From assembly GCA_032433595.1 (NCBI GenBank), contig JASWJB010000012.1, forward strand, positions 234,398 to 298,397: a DNA stretch of 64,000 nt. The letters are read 5' to 3'. Source of the stretch: Conoideocrella luteorostrata. Taxonomy: Eukaryota; Ascomycota; Sordariomycetes; Hypocreales; Clavicipitaceae. Shown piece by piece: positions 25,161 through 35,999 of this stretch. Each line of letters opens with the position of its first letter. Position 1 is the stretch's first letter. Made by a program: the position numbers and the translations under genes. The notes under the pieces were generated by a model, which had not been told where the DNA came from, did no database searches, and was given only the letters and a program-made list of their open reading frames with translations.

Positions 25161-26145
25161 ATTATATCCATATCTCCTCTGTAGCTCAAAATCGGGCCGC
25201 GGAAGAAACAGAGCCCGACGCCAGACAATTGCGCCGAGGATAGTTTCTTACAGGGATTGAACTGGGGACGAAGATATGTTGGCCGACGCTGTTTAGATAC
25301 CTCAAGATTAGAGTCTGGGCAACGATGAAGAGAACCTGATGACACGGGGCACGGGTGGAGGATTGGTTTTTGGGTAAGCCTGGGCGGCAACGTCCCAAGT
25401 TTGCCGGGAAAGAAGCGCCGGGACACAGATGACACAAATGACGCAAACGTCCGGAGCAATGTATAGCATGGCCTTGCAACCTACAGCAGAACCCTTTTTT
25501 TACTATATTAGTTTTGAATGCATAGAAATCATTTTTCATGTGAGGCCAGCTTCCTTGCTATGACGTGCTGAAGTGGGCATATACGACTGTGGAGATATTT
25601 TCTGTACGAACGACACACTGGGACCCTTTAACAACCCAGTTGTCCTCTACTACACTCTCTATAATGCGATAAAATGGTGTGTGATCTGCGTAGAACCTTG
25701 TAACCGGCATGGTCATGCTTTGGAATCAAATGCAGCATCCATCGCACTTGTGCCGCTTCAAGCATGTCCCCACGGTCTACGGAACCTATCGCCCAACCCC
25801 TCTCGGCCCCTCGGCCGGACGGAGCACCACCACCACTACCACCGCCCACTGTTAAAAAAGCAAAATGCGTCTAATCGTCATTCTGACTGAAGGAAAGGAG
25901 AAACTCATACGTAAGTAGCAACCCCGCACTACTCCGTAGATTGCTCGACTATAAATTAAGTTGCGTTTCCGAGCTTGTTGGAAAGAGCACCCTGATGGTT
26001 CATTTCGACTCGTTTGGAGAAAACATCCCGACGAATCAGAAGCATCTGTTTGAGTTGAACATACCGCTTTTGGAAGCAACCCTGTTTAACCACTTGCACT
26101 GGGCTGGAGCAAACTCGACTGCACGAGAGCAACTGACCAATAATC
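25161..26145. other. intergenic
   Basis: 3' region of idh1 and promoter of the GFA gene. No coding region recognised. A CTACTCCGTAG motif copy lies near 25929. Confidence 0.5.
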
Positions 26146-26878
26146 ATGGCGACCAAGGGCAAGTGTCTCTGCGGCGAGATAGCGTACCAGTACACCGGTG
26201 GGTTTTGCGTTGCGTCGCGCCGTGAAGGGACATTTCAGGACTGATGCTCCGGTGTAGGCGAGCCTGCCGTCACGGCCTTGTGCCACTGCGTGGACTGCCA
26301 GAAGGTATGTGCTCTGTATGGATGCGTGCGTGCCTGCGTTCAAGTATCCTGGCCACACGCAATTTGTGCGACCTCGAGTCCAAAAAAGGGGGGAGAAAAC
26401 GAGTAACTACTCCCTACTCCGTACACGGGCGACTAACAACACTGAGCAGTGGACCGGCGGTGCATTCACCTCGAACGCGGTGGTCCCCCGAACGGCCTTT
26501 GAAGTAACAAAGGGTAAGCGCATGTGCATGTGCATGGCATGATGTCCCCTACTTATTGCTACCACCATCATTATTATTATTGCTCTCTTTTTTTTTTTTT
26601 TGGCCACGTTTTCTAAGTATGCCACAGGCACCCCCAAGGCGTGGGACGCCATCGGCGACTCTGGCAGAGTCAACAAGCACTTCTTCTGCAGCACCTGCGG
26701 CTCCAGCCTGTACACGGCGCTGGAGGTCATGCCCGACGTGTACTGCGTGAAGGCCGGCTCGTTGGAGGGTGGGGCGGCGAGCCTGGGCGACAAGATTGGC
26801 GTGGAGTTTTACACGAAGGACCGGGTTTCGTATCTGAAGGAGGTGCAGGGGGCGAAGCAGGAGCCTGCGTTTGGCTAG
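26146..26878 (+). CDS. GFA (glutathione-dependent formaldehyde-activating)-family zinc protein
   Basis: Four exons: 26146-26197, 26258-26304, 26450-26513, 26628-26878, 137 aa, the usual GFA/CENP-V size. Zinc-binding cysteines are present in order: KCLCGEI (Cys7, Cys9), CHCVDCQK (Cys26, 28, 31) and FFCSTCGSS. The end (DRVSYLKEVQGAKQEPAFG) is typical of fungal members. These proteins bind glutathione or thiol adducts; the true substrate of this one is unknown. Intron 3 carries a poly-T run of about 14 ahead of its acceptor, and intron 2 contains a CTACTCCGTAC motif copy. Intron content is high for so small a gene. Confidence 0.9.
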
Positions 26879-27161
26879 GCGGGCTGTTTGTTGCACGGTT
26901 GATGGAGCGAATGTATGTATGTATGTATGTGTATGCATGGAGTTAGGTGGAAGGTTGCGGCACTGAGGAGTTGGGGGGGAGGGAATCTGGTGACCATGGG
27001 GCCGAGCGTACTTGGAGTTGGATTACCGCGAATATGTGCTGGGTTCAATGGTAGGTAGGTAGGTATTGGGATCGACGAGCATCAATGAAAGTATTTAAGT
27101 GGATTGAGCTTTGTGTCTGCGTCACAACAAACTGTTAGTGTATCGATTTCCCGACGACTGT
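26879..27161. other. convergent intergenic with short tandem repeats
   Basis: Between two convergent genes. Contains (ATGT)-type repeats at about 26911-26931 and (GTAG)-type repeats at about 27051-27065; otherwise nothing seen. Confidence 0.6.
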
Positions 27162-28445
27162 CTACTCTGATCCCTTTAACGCGGCCATGATGCGTCGCAG
27201 TCCCTCTTCTAGATACCCAGTCTCTTGTGTAAATATAATTCTAAACCACCCTGGCTTTTCCGCCGCCATGCCCACTCCGTCCGCCAAAAACACCTTCTTC
27301 TCCAGCAATGCCGCCATGACTGTCTCGTCCAGATGCGCGTCCTCAACTTCGGGATGGTACCTTTTATACGCCGCGCCTAAATCGACCCAGATGAAAAACC
27401 CGGCATTACTTCCAGCCGCGTATTCCACGTCGTTCTCTTTTGCCCATAAAAGAACCTTTTCGTGGTGCTCGGACAGACGTTTCTGGTTCTCTTTGATGTA
27501 GGCCTCGACCCATTCGTCATCTTGGAGCGCATTCGCCGTCACCAGATCAGACAGCGACGAGGTCCATGAAAACTCAAACACCGACAGCAAGGCAGCCTGC
27601 ATGCGCGGGCTGTTCTGCGTGACCATGATGCCCATGCGCAATCCGTTGGCTCCAAAGTCCTTGGACATGCCCCAAAGGACGTGAACCAGGCCGGGGTCAA
27701 TGATGCCCGCTGTGTCGATGGACAGGACGGACTCGAACGCGACGGCCGCCTCGTCTCTATCCACCCTGTTCTCGAAAACAGACAGCGCGTAGATCTCGTC
27801 CGACAGCAGATGAATCTGGTACTTTTGGCACAGCTTCATAAACGCGATCAGCACGTTGCGCGGGTAACATCTCCCGAGGGGATTGTGCGGATGGGCCAGT
27901 ATGACACCGGCAATCCTCTGGCCACGCTTTTCAGCCCCAAGAATGGCCTCTTCGTACTTCTGCACAGCCTCCAGCCCCATGGGATCGAGCTCCCCAAAAG
28001 AAACAGGCACGACCTCGACGCCAGTCCGACGATTCACATCGCCGGGGAAGGCTACATAGTGCGGACGGCCCAGCAACAAGCCGTCGCCGGGGTTGCCAAT
28101 TGCCCACGCAACATTCTGGATGGCCGGTGTCACACCGTTGCTAATGTGAATATGCGATGGCTCCACAGGCGTGGCAGGCTTGAACTGTCTGTTCAGGAAG
28201 CGGGCAGCTGCGCTCTTGAGACTCTTCTGCCCGTCGCCGTACGTGAGAGCGGCGCTGGGAATGGTCAGGTTTTTGCGCATGTGTTCGGTCAGGACGTCGT
28301 GCATGAGCGTGTTTTCGGCAATACCTAGGCTCACGTAGCCGTCTGGGTTTATGTGCGCATCGTATAGATTCGTGACAATGCTCATAAATTGTTCTGTGTC
28401 CGCGGCACTCCGGGACGTTTGAATAGCCTGTGTGGAAAACGCCAT
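27162..28445 (-). CDS. class I/II PLP aminotransferase, ACC-synthase-like
   Basis: Single exon, 427 aa. Fold-type I markers: NGVTPAIQN, AHPHNPLGR (Asn188), SDEIYALSVF (Asp216), the Schiff-base lysine in WGMSKDFGANGLRMG (Lys262) with Arg270, and a C-terminal GWFRIIFT Arg for substrate carboxylate. The N-terminal GYVSLGIAEN is the family hallmark of 1-aminocyclopropane-1-carboxylate synthase-like proteins. In fungi such enzymes are often found in secondary metabolism (the GliI type) as C-S lyases or transaminases; which reaction this one carries out cannot be read. It is intronless, unlike most neighbours, and sits between core genes without other biosynthetic genes. Confidence 0.88.
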   Translation of the reverse strand: MAFSTQAIQTSRSAADTEQFMSIVTNLYDAHINPDGYVSLGIAENTLMHDVLTEHMRKNLTIPSAALTYGDGQKSLKSAAARFLNRQFKPATPVEPSHIHISNGVTPAIQNVAWAIGNPGDGLLLGRPHYVAFPGDVNRRTGVEVVPVSFGELDPMGLEAVQKYEEAILGAEKRGQRIAGVILAHPHNPLGRCYPRNVLIAFMKLCQKYQIHLLSDEIYALSVFENRVDRDEAAVAFESVLSIDTAGIIDPGLVHVLWGMSKDFGANGLRMGIMVTQNSPRMQAALLSVFEFSWTSSLSDLVTANALQDDEWVEAYIKENQKRLSEHHEKVLLWAKENDVEYAAGSNAGFFIWVDLGAAYKRYHPEVEDAHLDETVMAALLEKKVFLADGVGMAAEKPGWFRIIFTQETGYLEEGLRRIMAALKGSE

Positions 28446-29634
28446 AGCGGTTGGATTTTGTACTTCATCTGCAAATGACAGCGACGGGCGAGAAGAAAAT
28501 AGGAAAATCTGGGTACGTTCATATATTCATGAGCTAAGACATATTTCTTTGAACAGAAGTAATCCGCTGTTAAAATCTGATGCGACAACTTCGCGGCAGT
28601 CACGGAGTAAGAGCTAGTTAATACGCCAATTTTACCCCGCCAAAGGATTAATAGTCAAAAGCAGACATAAATGCTCCAGACTCCATACTGCGTAGTGGTA
28701 TCAAAAAGCGGGCCAAGCGTTGTCGAAGAGGCACCCGGTAGGTTCATTCTTGTTGGTGATGCGGATATATTCTTTGTTGTCGACCTGGACACTGCTCTCG
28801 ACCGTATAAGTACTCTGTAATGTGACGATGAGGCGGGACAAGCCGTGTGGTGATGGCGATTAGTCATCAGCGTAAACGTGGCACCCAAGTCCCCGTATGT
28901 TGGCTGCCCGGCGAAATGTGGGAATACGAGTGCTGGCTGGCTAAGATTGAGAGAGAAAGCCGTGGATGACTGTGGAAGGAAGATATGCGAGCAATCGCAG
29001 AGGTACTCGCCAAACATGCCTGGGTGCCGGCGTGCTCCAAGTATCATGTGGGCAACTTGCTGCATTACTTGCATACGGGAATCGATGCAGGCGCAATGCA
29101 AGTGCAAATGCAACTGCAGATGCCAGCTGGTTCATTTACGCGAGGTTTTTCTTCGTTGCCGTCTTACTTTGTTTGTGTCTTCAACCATTGTCTGCAACAA
29201 TCGACTTGACCTGTTTCAGCCATCACAGCAAGGACTAGATCTGGCTTTGTCCCAACGGCGTAGGCGCAGGACCTGTTTGGGTTGCATGCTTCCTCTAATC
29301 ACGAATACAGGTCTGTCGGTGGCCCCCACAACCCACGTTGCTATTGAGCACTGGAATACTCCGTTCAGGTCGGCCCACAACAGGCAAACCATCGCCAATT
29401 ACCAGACATCTATCTGTTAAACCCCGCCACCACACCTTAGACTTTCCGCCCCGGATCACAAGTCGTGTGTCTGCGCTGCCTATCGCACCACGTACCCAAA
29501 GGTAGCTAGTCGGCCGTTTATCTCCTCGAATTTCATTCTCTCGCTTTTCTCGAACCAACACACATCCCGCCGCTCTTCCCACACAGGCGCAAACAGCACG
29601 CGACCGACACGCCTTTCACCATCAGATAGCTACC
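28446..29634. other. divergent promoter region
   Basis: Shared upstream region of the aminotransferase (minus) and dsk2 (plus). No gene seen; several short open frames on both strands lack protein character. A TCACGGAGTAAG motif copy is near 28605. Confidence 0.5.
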
Positions 29635-30980
29635 ATGGCTGACAATACCGAGCCCAGCGGAGATGCGCAAGTCACCTTCAAGGTGAGGATAGCTGAGAAC
29701 CGCATCCACACCATCACAATGGCCGAGTCGGCGCCCGTCTTGGAACTCAAGACCAAGTTGTCTGGGGAGGACTTCGAGAACATCCCCATCGAGAGACAAC
29801 GGCTCATCTACTCAGGTCGGGTAATGAAGAATCAGGAGACGCTGGAATCCTACAAGATCAAGCACAACAATACCATCCACATGGTCAAGAGCGCCGCTAG
29901 CAACCCTACCCAACAGAATTCAGCATCTGGCCCAACGCCCAGAACTGTCCCCCAAGTCCTCTCTGCCGGAACCAATCCCAATGACCCTCTAACCGGCCTG
30001 ACAGGCGCCCGGTTCGCCGGCCACCAGATCAACCTGCCTGGTATGGACATGTTTGGACCCGACGGTGGTGTATGTATTCTTTTACTGTACAGTCACTTTT
30101 AGTCCTGGAACATCCGCTTACCCCGATATTCTAGATGGGCCCGCCTATGGATGAGGAGCGCGTTCAGCGCATGATGTCCGATCCAAATGTCCAGCAGACC
30201 ATGAACGAAGCTTTGGGTAACCCGGACTTCGTCAACATGCTGATAGAGTCCAATCCGATGCTCCGAAATATGCCCAACGCCAGAGAAATCATCACCTCAC
30301 CGTTTATGAGACAGATGATGACGAACCCACAAATGATGAGCCAAGTTATGCGCATGCAGCGTAGCATGCGTGGAGAAGACTCAGAATTCCCAGCCCCGGG
30401 CGCGACTGACACGACACCTGATGCCGCGGCGGCCGGGAGCGGTCCAGGCACTGATAACACCAACCAGCAACAGAACCCCTTCGCAGCGCCTGGTGCTCGC
30501 GGTGCCACGAACATTAGTCAGCTGCTTCAGGCTATGAACGGCATCGGCGCTAACGTGTACGACCGTCCACCAGGCACGAACCCCGAGACTCAAGGATCCC
30601 AAAATACACAGACTGAAGGAACCAGGGGCGCCCAGGATGGTCAAAGTGGGAATGCCGCAGCAAATCCCTTTGCTGCTTTGTTTCCCCAAGGAGGCAATGC
30701 TGACAATGCCGACAATGCCGGCAATGCCTTTGGAATGAACCCGGCCGCGTTGCAGCAGATGATGTACTTGCTTGGAGGAGGAAGGGAAGCAGGGGGAGGT
30801 GTTCCTGGTGTCCCTGCCGCTCCTGCTGACAATAGACCCCCGGAAGAGAGGTACGCAGAGCAGCTTCGTCAACTCAACGACATGGGCTTCTTTGACTTTG
30901 ACAGAAATGTTGCAGCCCTCCGGCGCAGCGGAGGTAGCGTGCAGGGAGCTATCGAGCACCTGCTGAGTACTTCAGACTAG
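29635..30980 (+). CDS. dsk2: Dsk2/ubiquilin, UBL-UBA proteasome shuttle
   Basis: Exons 29635-30069 and 30135-30980, 426 aa. An N-terminal ubiquitin-like domain (VTFKVRIAENRIHTITMAE to NTIHMVKS, about 13-88) is followed by STI1-type Met/Asn/Pro-rich helices (MMSDPNVQQTMNEALGNPDF; MTNPQMMSQVMRMQRSMRG), a low-complexity Gln/Asn/Gly linker, and a C-terminal UBA (YAEQLRQLNDMGFFDFDRNV). The UBL docks on the proteasome and the UBA binds ubiquitin chains, so the protein carries substrates, including ERAD clients from Cdc48. The donor chosen is the GTATGT that keeps the frame; other GTs nearby do not. The internal NADNADNAGNAFG run comes from a short in-frame repeat. Confidence 0.96.
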
Positions 30981-32128
30981 CATTGGTGACTCTGAATATC
31001 ATAGGAAGGACAGTATTTGTCACCGGGGATCGAGTTTCAAGGAATAAACAACTGCGCAAACGTGTACGGTCGGAACTCAACAGTCTGTGAACACCCACCC
31101 CCACTCCGACACCTACGCATTGAAAAGCAGCACCATCTGGCAACATTAATTACGTACGCACAATACATCAGAAACGTATGACTTTAGTAAACAATTAAGC
31201 ATTTTGCAGCTATAACCATTGGTTGTATAAATGTTGGGACATAAATGCTAACATTACTGGAGTGAAGTAATTGTGTTTGCGTATGTGTACTCGTGCCCGA
31301 GCTTAGCACGACAACTTCTATACTCCGTATGTGCTAGATCGCTGGATCTTAACGCTCAAAATCTGTTAATGAACTGTCTTATTTGTTTAACAGCTGGTAA
31401 TTACGGGTATAGGGTGTATAGAATGCAATTCCATGAGAGCCGCTAGATAGTCTTATCAGTGTTGGTGCCACGTATCGGGACGTTCGTTCGTTCGCCCATC
31501 AGCCTGTCTGCGGCGCATTTCACTGCTCTGCCTGACCACGGGCGGCCGGCGTATCTCGATCAAGCACAACCACAGCGCCGCCCTCGGCAAGGTGCCAAAT
31601 CTAGGAGCTAGTGCGCACAATAGCGCTGGGCAAAGCCCTCGGGATGTGCTTAATACGGAGAGTGACGATAAGCAGAGCCAACGTGCTACAATTACTCCGT
31701 ACTCCGTACGGAGTAGTTAGCTGGCTGGCTGGTTAGTTAGTTAGTTACTGGCCAGCCTGCTAGCCCCCCCCGGTGGCCCCTGCTCTTTGTGCTGTGCAAA
31801 GATGGCATTGATCTTCCGCGTGTGACAAATGACCGCATTTGACGTCACGCAGAGGCAGAAGTGACGATGGAAACCAAGCCGCCGTGTCTTTGCTGGTGAA
31901 ATTGCAGAAACCAATTTTATATATAAACGCACATTCCTGCGCTTCATAGAGAGCAAAGACCAAAACAATCATCCAAGTTTGAGCCACCAATCCGCACAAA
32001 ATCACAACAACACAATAGTTTTCATCAACGCTGAACATTAAAAAAAATAAAAACACAAAACAAAACAAATAAATAAATCCGTCGTTCAAAGTCCACATCA
32101 TCGACCTGTAACTTCCAGTCCTCTCATC
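30981..32128. other. intergenic
   Basis: No gene seen. Contains the best palindrome of the recurrent motif (31700-31715), followed by TTAG tandem copies (31733-31745), and an A-rich leader before the next gene. Confidence 0.5.
31700..31715. repeat. TACTCCGTACGGAGTA palindrome
   Basis: Perfect 16-bp palindrome, the longest form of a motif found throughout the intergenic DNA of this window; preceded by a further half copy (TACTCCG). Confidence 0.9.
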
Positions 32129-32491
32129 ATGCTTACCAGAACAGCCGCGCTGCTGCGCACACCAACGCTCCTCATGCGCACTGCACACCCGCGCGCTTTC
32201 CACACAAGCCCCGTCGCGGCCATCGACGAAGCTACCAAGAGGAGCGCCGAAGAGGCCGGCGAGATCATCACGGGCGGGGGAGAAGGCACCAAGGGCCGCA
32301 CGGCTGGTGGCAAAGACCTCCATTCTACGGCGCCAGGCGCGCCGGGCAAGCCCAAGGTGTCAAACTTTAGTACGCCGGGCGAGCCGGGAGAAGATAAGAA
32401 GCTGACGAAGGAGCAGCAGCGGGAGGTTGATGAGCATAACAGGGAGTTTGAGAAGACGCATGGCAGGGTGGAGGGGTCGAAAGGCGGATGA
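32129..32491 (+). CDS. small probable mitochondrial protein (120 aa)
   Basis: Single exon. The N terminus MLTRTAALLRTPTLLMRTAH then PRAFHTSPVAA is a textbook arginine-rich mitochondrial presequence with a likely cleavage near FHTSP. The remainder is hydrophilic and probably disordered (GGGEGTKGRTAGGKD; KLTKEQQREVDEHNREFEKT). Similar short, charged, FHTSP-bearing proteins are common in ascomycetes but have no assigned function. The 182-codon frame on the opposite strand is a shadow. Confidence 0.75.
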   Translation: MLTRTAALLRTPTLLMRTAHPRAFHTSPVAAIDEATKRSAEEAGEIITGGGEGTKGRTAGGKDLHSTAPGAPGKPKVSNFSTPGEPGEDKKLTKEQQREVDEHNREFEKTHGRVEGSKGG

Positions 32492-33267
32492 AGGGCAGTG
32501 ATGTGGGAAACTTTAAAAGGATAGAGACGGAGATGAGGGTCGAAATGGAGGGTATGGGAGTGCGTATGATGATGTACGATGGCGTTGAGGCGAGCTATCC
32601 ACGCGGCGGATGGATGAAGTGACGAAGATGACCAAACGGCCCTCAATGTGGCCGAGACTGATGATTGCGTGGGTTTTCACTTATATTGATAACGGAGCAG
32701 CTGGACTGTTCTTGCGTGTATACTAGTCTCGGGGATCTTTGCAAAGTAAAGTCGCTGGTATCGAAAGCTATATGCATAATACGCATGATATTGTTACAGG
32801 CCAGTTTCGTTCACCCCTTCCAGCACCGCGTCTTTGCTCGCCAGCCAGATTTATCCGCGCGGGACATGTATGCGCTGTTATTCCGTTCCTTGAAGGGCGA
32901 CAAAATTAAGCCGACTTTATGCAATGTAGAGGCCGTGCTTGTATGCTCTGATAAGGCGGCACACGATGGTAAGCATTCAGGACAGTCGTATTCATTCATC
33001 AGTGCTACATTCGACGCGGAGGCCATGAATAGCGTGGAACACCAACATCTGCGAGTTAGTGTCAGTATTAGCGATGGCACAACTAGCGGGCGGGAATGAA
33101 ACGAAAACAAGCAACAGAGCAGAAAGTGACCCACCGAGCTACGCGAATGCCCTCCTCATCCGGTTCCTGGCAGGGCAACATATCGAGTCTCTGCCTCGTC
33201 TCGACCAGCCCCAGCCCGCCAGTCTCTTCATTATCCGACCATTCGTCATACATGTCAACCATAAAAC
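32492..33267. other. 3' region; possible frameshifted tail of svp26
   Basis: Mostly non-coding. On the minus strand 33271-33083 is open in a different frame from the adjacent svp26 exon and reads MSFMVDMYDEWSDNEETGG and onward, which looks protein-like (see findings). Confidence 0.35.
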
Positions 33268-33995
33268 TCATGGGCGTCCCATGCTACTCGAGCCCGCGAT
33301 TTCGCCAATCGTCCTCCGCACATAGTCAACCAGGGCCTTCACCATACCCTGCGGCTTCCCCCTTCCATCAGAGCCACGGACGGGCTCTGTCCCCATCGTT
33401 GGCAGCACGTTGTCACCCGCCGAGAGGCTCACGAACAGCGCAAAGGGCACCAGCCAGACACACAGGCCAAAGTAGGAAGCAATCATGGAGAAGCTCGGCA
33501 CGTCAATCTGGTCGTAGTATGAGGATCGCTGGTACGCGCGCGTCTGGGAATGCGAAAAGTGGCGGAACCATACGTAGTGGTCGACGAGGACCAGAACTAC
33601 CACCGAATTTTGTTAGCCCAAGCCGAGACACACACAAAGCAGCAAGTATTTGCCTGGGGCTGATAAACACCGGATTGTGCAAGTACCGTACCACAAGACA
33701 GTATGAATAGCGGATCAGACAGCTTCACGAACGGAAACCTCCGCATATTCCCCAAGTACACCACATGTGCAAGGACACCTATCAGGGTCGCGGTGAAAGG
33801 GAACCCGTCTATCAGCCAGAGCGCAATCTGGACGCCAATCGTCGTGTATATGAGGCGAGTGAGCAGGCGTTTCGCGATGACGGTGTGCTCCTCTACGAGC
33901 TCGGACAGGTAATATAGTCCGGAGGCGATGGCGAGGGTTAGGAAGCAGAAGCCGACGACGGCTCCTGCGTAGCCGATCAAAGGTAGAATCCACAT
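33268..33995 (-). CDS. svp26: Svp26/Tex261-family ER-Golgi cargo adaptor
   Basis: Exons (minus) 33995-33692 and 33596-33268, 210 aa, four predicted membrane spans. Diagnostic pieces: IGYAGAVVGFCFLTLAIASG then LYYLSELVEEHT, DGFPFTATLIGVLAHVVYLGN, FPFVKLSDPLFILSC, and CVWLVPFALFVSLSAGDNVLP. Svp26 is an integral protein of the early Golgi and ER that loads certain type II membrane proteins, such as mannosyltransferases, into COPII vesicles. The stop at 33268 comes right after SSSMGRP; downstream the neighbouring frame is open for another 60 codons, so the true C terminus is uncertain. Confidence 0.88.
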
Positions 33996-34741
33996 AACTA
34001 TTCCGTATGCCAAGTTATAAAGGGGACTAGAGCGAAAGTGAAAAGGAGAGTTGAGACGAATGAGACGAGTGCTACAGTTGGATTCAAGAATGTCGTGTTC
34101 AAAACATGGCCGCGACGAAAGAAGGGCCCGGGGAGAGAAGGCAGGAGGATCGACCATGAGTACTCCGTACGTGAGCAGAGGACACGTTCAGGGGTGTGTT
34201 CCGAGGCGATGCAGGGCGGGACGCAGCATCTCTCGATTTAATGTCCGCTGGTGTGCTCCGTACTCCGTATAACATTGTAAATACCACATCAACTCCGTTC
34301 CTGTCGTGGTTGGCGGGAAAAGGGTGCGGAAAAGAGAAGGCATACAGAAATATTTCTGCACCTAGCTTTTAGATATTACGAATCCTGCCCAATAAGCCTA
34401 GTGATGGGCTGCAGACCTGTTGCATCGACATTGACCTCTTATCGAAGCTCCATACGAAGTACGTAGTACATCTGCGTAATCTAGAGTACCATGGTCCTCG
34501 TGGTGGCTGGCTCAGTCCACCCACCAATGCAGCCCCCGCCGCCCCCTCCTTATCGATAACGTTGGTGATCCACGAAAAAAAATGTTGGCACTCTTATTGA
34601 TACCTTCACTGATCGCATCGCAACATTGAAGTGGAGCAGAGCTTCTATGATCCGTTTGACCTCTTTTCTCTCCAATTCTACGACCTTAAAAAAAAAACAC
34701 TCACCTACCATTACTGACATACCGTACCACCTCCACCCACC
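33996..34741. other. divergent promoter, svp26 / bud23
   Basis: No gene seen. Motif copies at about 34160 (GTACTCCGTACG) and 34255-34270. A-rich runs and the CCACC context precede the bud23 start. Confidence 0.5.
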
Positions 34742-35652
34742 ATGTCTCGCCCGGAGGACGACCTGTATGCCACCTATCCCCACCACTCGCGGACTTGAAT
34801 CCTCATCCTCCCCACGACTAACACATCTCCAGCGCTGCCGACGTTCACTATGATGACACCGAAGCCCGTAAATACACCACCAGCTCCCGTATCCAAAATA
34901 TCCAAGCCTCCATGACCCGTCGCGCCCTCGAACTCCTCGATTTAAAATCTCCGTCACTCATTCTCGATGTTGGCTGCGGCAGCGGCCTTTCCGGCGAGAT
35001 CCTCTCCGCCGTGGACCCCGAAGACGGCGGCCCTCACACCTGGATTGGCATGGACGTCTCTCCATCAATGCTTGACATTGCACTCCAAAGAGACGTTGAA
35101 GGGGATTTGCTGCTCGCAGACATAGGGCAAGGTGTACCCTTCAGAGCTGGCTCCTTCGACGCCGCCATTAGTATCTCGGCCATCCAGTGGCTCTGCAGTG
35201 CCGAGACCAGCGATACCTCCCCCGCCGGAAGGCTGACGCGATTCTTCAATGGACTCTACGCTTCGCTAAAGAGGGGTGGCCGTGCCGTGTGTCAGTTTTA
35301 TCCGAAGAATGATATCCAGAGAAATATGATCACTCAAGCGGCAGTTAAGGCTGGTTTTGGCGCTGGCATTCTTGAAGATGATCCCGGTACCAAGAATGTT
35401 AAACTTTATCTTGTATTGACGGTTGGTAACGCGGCTGCCTCTGGAGGTGGTGCTGACATTACTGGGGTTGTGGCCGGCTTGGACGACGTCGATATTATGG
35501 ATGCTCGCAAAGGGATTAAGGCAAACAATGGCCCAATCAAGAAGGGCAGCAAAGCGTGGATTATCAAGAAGAAGGAACAGCAAGAGAGAAAAGGAAGGGT
35601 GGTCAAAGCCACCTCCAAGTATACAGGACGGAAACGACGAGTGGCCTTTTAG
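34742..35652 (+). CDS. bud23: 18S rRNA (guanine-N7) methyltransferase Bud23
   Basis: Exons 34742-34764 (codes MSRPEDD plus two bases) and 34833-35652, 280 aa. SAM-binding motif I is ILDVGCGSGLSGEIL (Asp53-Gly59). Next come WIGMDVSPSML, LLADIGQGVPF and AISISAIQWLC. The basic C-terminal tail (AWIIKKKEQQERKGR; KYTGRKRRVAF) is the WBS/Bud23 C-terminal domain. Bud23 with Trm112 methylates a guanine of 18S rRNA in the nucleus and is needed for small-subunit export. The tiny first exon is typical of this gene in filamentous fungi; the intron uses GTATGC...CTCCAG with a CTAAC branch. Confidence 0.95.
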
Positions 35653-35999
35653 GCATGAGATAATGGATATGCTAGACTGGCTGGTGTGGGGGTTTTGAGC
35701 ATGGCGCGGCGTTTTTTTCTTTTATTTTTTTTGGATGGGACAAAATGATTTGGTGATGACGACTTTTCACTAGGTATTGAAAGATCGAAAGATAGATACC
35801 CTTGCACATGTGTTCTGTGCGGACTTGCTCTTCCGCGTGTCGTCACTGTGTATCTGCTGAAACTGCTGCATAATATTCGAACTGAGCGTAAATTATTATT
35901 CTCATTCCTATCTATGGCTGTCTTTCCATCTACACAGGATTCGAAATTCCTAGGCGACTACCTATGACTATTTTTTCATGTCTTTTAGTTTTATCTTTT
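35653..35999. other. convergent 3' region
   Basis: Between bud23 and the lysyl-tRNA synthetase gene; T-rich, nothing coding. Confidence 0.6.

Noticed and set aside
25240..25265. tRNA-like T-arm sequence near 25251
   Set aside because: The GTTCAATCC-like string has no pairing T stem or matching A box; not a tRNA gene. A similar hit near 23317 fails the same test. I found no tRNA or rRNA gene.
32098..32646. 182-codon minus frame opposite the small mitochondrial protein
   Set aside because: The plus-strand frame has a clear presequence; the antisense product is Ser/Pro/Val-rich without features.
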